Source: Sthenelais limicola (lineage: Eukaryota > Annelida > Polychaeta > Phyllodocida > Sigalionidae). From it: a stretch of DNA of 64,000 bases. Shown here one piece after another: positions 59,901-64,000 of the stretch (positions are counted from its first letter, which is position 1; every line of letters starts with the position of its first letter). The stretch covers positions 127,214,941 through 127,278,940 of the forward strand of contig OW804096.1 of assembly GCA_942159475.1 (NCBI GenBank), read 5' to 3'. The translations under genes and the position numbers were made by a program. The notes beneath the pieces were generated by a model, which was not told the DNA's origin, searched no databases, and was given only the letters and a program-made list of their open reading frames with translations.

Positions 59901-62900
59901 AGTGTCAGAGCTCAGTGTTATCTGCCTGGAATAATGGACTTTAGCCCCAGGGTGGGAAGGCTCACCGAGGCACTCTTGTTATTACCCAGTGTGAGATGAG
60001 CTTATTGGATGCTTTTCATTGGATGTCCTGTATTCATATACCCCGGCAACTGAACCACACGGTGCAGGGAAACAGGTCTGAGAGTTAGGTATTCATAAGC
60101 TCGTTCACGTAAGAATTTGTGTGGTTTAAGAAGTAAACGAATGGCGTCATTCTTGTAACATCAACGTGTGAAAATGTCAGCGAGCACGACCATATATAAC
60201 TTTTTAAATGTTTTTATTGGCCACATCATTTAATACATCTCGCCAATCATGTGTTTGGTTGGTGCACGGCTGCAATTCTGGGTGCGTTGGGACAGGCATT
60301 TAAGGACTAACGAAATGGTGAAAAAGATTTCTTGGTTTTCAAAAAAGAAAATTCCCAACATATTTCAAAAAAATCCACGGCAGCTGCTCACTAATTATTG
60401 TATATGTGTCTATTTTTAATATTCATTTTGGGACACATTTCGAAGATGCTTAATCAATTTCTCTAGGCTGGGGTCAAGTCGGGGTCAAGTTCCTTAGGAT
60501 CGACCGCCCGTTGATCCACTCAAGACCCACTCAATGCACACACTGCTTTATCTGTTTAAGTCAAATTAGCAGGTTGAGGATGAAGGTGAAACAATGTGTT
60601 TTTAGATTTGATTCGCCGAAGTATTTCCCCTAGATTCCTTAACGTATCAGTTAACTTTACCTGAAGAGTGGAATTGTGTTTCCCATGCACCTGCAGATGG
60701 GCATCAGAATTCCCCTGGTTCCTGTATAGTTCATCTATTCAGCTAAATAAGTCTAAAAGATACAAAATGATGCGACGGTTATGATATGATCAGCTCTTGC
60801 CCTTTAGGTTAACCGTTGAACTTTAAAACATAATTTAAGGGCCATTTCTTCTGATTGACTTCTAATCATCAGTTTCATGGACAATGAAAGGTCTTAAAAT
60901 CTTACAAACAAATAATGTCGAAAGGCAGACCCGGCCTGTAAAACAATTAGTATCCATGACACTGAATGGTAATAGTCTGATCATATAGCCTTACATTACC
61001 ATTATTCACAGCATATAGCACCTTGCACAAAATCTCCCACCTCTCCCATACAAAGCAAACCTCTTCAGCCGATGACATCATGTAATCTTACGGTAATGGC
61101 TGCCAGGCCGGAAGTAAATGAGATTTGCTCTGACCTCCCAAATCTGTACATGATTGGTTTATTCCAGTACATCACGTGACTACATAGTCTTGTTCTACAT
61201 CTTTGTTAAGTCTGGTTTAGCGTGAATGAGAATGTAGTTGGGGAGATACAGGATCCACTTTCCCATCTGGTTCGCAGTTAATTGGTAATTTGTGCAGGGT
61301 GTAATGCAATAAACATAGGAGAGGAAATAGATCATGATAAAGGAAATACGGATGGGTACACTTTACACAAGGGGTATATGCAATGCTGCAAAGTGTTTGG
61401 CATAACACATTAAATTATTTCCATATAATTAATTAATCGTTCATGATTATCTAGATATGACCTTTTGCGCACTTCTTGGGATATTTAATTGTGCTTTTAG
61501 GTGTGATTTAATAGAGAAACTTATGCTTCCCATGTAAGTTTTCAATAATTGATCTCCTGTTGCTATAGCTACTAATATTAGACAAAAGAAACCAACTGCA
61601 CCCTTAAGTATATTATACAGCAAAATAGTTTTATGACTGTGTAATCATCATATATTGTCACTGCATGGAAGTCTCCCATTTTGTGTTACAGCTGGGTAGA
61701 TATGGATGTGGAAGGTATAGATTCCTCTTTCAGAAACTTTTAATGAAGAGACTGTTGTGATCATATTATATAGGAAGGATATAGCAGCAATAAAGTATAA
61801 TCCATTCTCATAAACGCACTTTCGTCACAATGGCATAGTCAAGAAGATCTATAGACGAGGAAGAAAAGTCCTCTCTACTATGGGATTTCATCACCTGTCC
61901 CTTCTGACTTTATTGCGGAGGAGAATGCTAAAGGGCGGAGCTAAAAGATATTATTAATTACACAGAGTAGTAATTAACACCCCAGCTGCCACTGCTTGTG
62001 TACTATCCTAGACTTAATTAAGAGAACATGGGACAAATATTTGTTCTTGCTGATAGGGTGCTTAGTGCAACAGAAGTGAATATGATTATATAACCCTGGT
62101 CTAAAGACTCGAGGTAGGCTCCTAGAATTCCATCGATAATATGCAAACGGGTTCTAGGATTCCAGAATGTTGTGTTCGATATATTTCGGTGGAAACAATG
62201 AATAGTTATTGAGTGGTTCAGTATTGATCGAATGCTGAAGATATTCCGGTTTTCCTACCTATACATCCGTCAGTGGAAGCTTGTTATAATAGCAACCATT
62301 CTGACATTGCATGAGTATACTATTAAATACATAATGCCCAAACCGCCTCTTAAACACTAGATAAGAGCCATATTATAAATGTTGTTCGCATCCATGTGCA
62401 CAAGATTAATACAGACCGCCTGCATGTGATCATTAGCTCTGCGCGTATGCTTCGTCTGTTGTCGAAACATCATGGCAAGCCTACAGACGAGCAATAAAGT
62501 AAGCATGGTCAGCATGAGGCGGTTATGAAGCCCTGAGCTTCCCTCCGTTATGAAGTTCTGGAATTCGTCAGCAAACAAAGAGAGAAGTGGGCGAATCGGG
62601 GGATTGAGGTATGGGGAAAATATTAGGGTGCTCAATATAAATGAACGAGTCGGGACTGTTTGCGATTGGATCTACCCATGAGATGATCCTATCTTCCTAT
62701 AGTCTGGTAGATCCGAGTAAATATATGGTTCATACCTGATATTTACAGTTGGTTCCACTTTGATCGAGACGAACCACAAACTCAGAGCGAAAGTCTTCCT
62801 TGCAAATTTCTGACAGAAATTTAAATTCTCGTCATGATAGTTATACTTACTTTCGCTATTATTTTGCTGTTGGAGCCTTCCTTACGTTCATCGCCTCAAT

Positions 62901-64000
62901 GAAAGTAGATACCAATGTGTGGGTATAATTAAGCAATACATGAAATTGAGGCCCATGATTTCGTTTAAAACCTGTCGGTTTTTTGCAATAGCACCAAAGT
63001 CCATATAATCTGTTCTTATAAGCATATATTACCACAAAACTATAAGTTCTGTCATAGTACGATTGAGAAATGGGATGCCTGCCATCCTATATTGGTATTG
63101 GTATTAATAGCTTGAGAGCTTTTATTTCGATTTTACACAGCCCATTGAGAACCATGTCAAAAGCATGGCCACCTGCATCTACCATTAGATGTTTTTTCAA
63201 GGGTATCATAACCCTACACCAATGAATAGCAACAATGGGAATAAAAGGATCTAAAGTGGAAAACGAAATAAAATCAAAGTTTATTTAGAATCCCAATGAA
63301 TGATCCTTCAGTTATTAAAGCCGTGGGCGACCTCATATCCTTAACACTTCGTGGGTGCTCCATCCATTGCTTTTAGAAAATGACTACGAAATTTAAACTT
63401 ATTTCACAAATCTTGTACAGAAATATCCTCAATGTTTAATCTAACAAAAAAAGTGTATTTTGACATTTCTTCTCGCTATATGTATGTCCATGGCATATAG
63501 CTGTTATAATTAAGGAGTTTTTAAAAGAAATTTTCCAGCAAATATTTCAGGACCACAGGCAATCAGTTGTATAAAGCAGACTCTACATTGTTTACATTGG
63601 CATTACACAGTGTGTACCTGGTTATATGGACCAAAGAGAGTTAGTCAATAAAAACATGAAGTAGAGAAAGCTGATATGACTTATCGCATGGACGTAAAGT
63701 GTCATGAATACCAAATACAGGTGCAAGTCAATATTTCCTAACATTTATTATACAGGAGCATGGATGGTTTTGAGGATCATCAATGGCAAGGAATACGAAG
63801 GGCTCAGGAGCGGGGGAGTAAGGGGACGAGGTTGATCTTTAGGATATTATATTTTATCATGCACGGACATTTTTCGTTGGTCTTCCGTATGTTTTCTTTT
63901 ACTCTCATTCCAAATCATCGGAGATGCTGCTCATGGAAAAGAGGAAGATTACAAAACAATCCCAGTGTGATCGCTGCATGACCACTATATATAAATATTC
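56981..64000. other. Intron downstream of exon 2, no further exon recognised
   Basis: I searched for Gly-X-Y coding runs behind AG acceptors and found none convincing. Short frames (for example 58082-58384 minus and 58193-58444 plus) overlap each other and carry no domain. I see no transposon ends, RNA genes or arrays. Confidence 0.45.

Noticed and set aside
63541..63600. Possible collagen exon after the TTTCAG at about 63550
   Set aside because: It begins with a Gly-Pro-Gln triplet in the required phase but the following codons break the Gly-X-Y pattern at once.
63757..63840. Possible exon after TTATTATACAG
   Set aside because: In the phase needed after exon 2 the frame reads to a stop without Gly-X-Y triplets and there is no convincing donor.
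1..64000. CRISPR arrays, rRNA operons, bacterial-type operons
   Set aside because: None seen. The repeats present are inverted or irregular and fit transposable elements of an animal genome.

Overview
The window looks like nuclear DNA of an animal, probably a marine invertebrate; an echinoderm or other invertebrate deuterostome is my guess, held weakly. The reasons are AT-rich non-coding sequence with many microsatellites, spliced exons with GT/AG borders, one split collagen-type membrane gene, and several classes of animal transposable element. There are no bacterial operons, CRISPR arrays or rRNA genes.

Host gene. Two exons of one plus-strand gene frame the window. The first coding exon (1666-2196) encodes a short cytoplasmic tail, one transmembrane segment, a very acidic ectodomain stretch and a furin-like RVKR site. 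The next recognisable exon (56902-56980) carries a two-cysteine motif followed by the first Gly-X-Y triplets of a collagen helix. Exon 1 ends in phase 0 and exon 2 starts in phase 0, and the join resembles vertebrate gliomedin and nematode UNC-122 (colmedins: type II membrane protein, collagen, then olfactomedin domain). The intervening intron is about 54.7 kb. The rest of the gene lies beyond the right edge.

Contents of the intron. (1) 3205-6357: a 3.15-kb element with about 29-bp terminal inverted repeats and no transposase. It holds 12 copies of the motif ATGATGGGCGTTTG, in both orientations, mostly spaced at multiples of about 180 bp. (2) 8783-9198: a 416-bp TTAA-flanked MITE with a strong internal hairpin. 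(3) 20855-29344: a complete 8,490-bp Ty3/gypsy-type LTR retrotransposon. Its 623-bp LTRs look identical, it has a 4-bp target duplication, a tRNA-Leu primer site, intact gag and pol, a GGGAAAC slippery site with a predicted pseudoknot, and a polypurine tract. Gag starts inside the 5' LTR and reads through the primer site. Pol has a roughly 600-residue C-terminal extension with two C2H2 fingers. (4) 35066-36027: a 962-bp TTAA-flanked element with internal repeats of about 175 bp. (5) 46047-46391: a 345-bp TA-flanked MITE. Small tandem duplications, hairpins and microsatellites are scattered between these. The remaining intron shows no gene that I can support.

How the parts relate. Host transcription runs left to right and the LTR retrotransposon lies in the same orientation, so its two promoters and two polyadenylation signals could in principle interfere with the host transcript. 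The identical LTRs and intact frames mark it as a very recent, possibly active insertion. The other elements are non-autonomous and would need a transposase encoded elsewhere.
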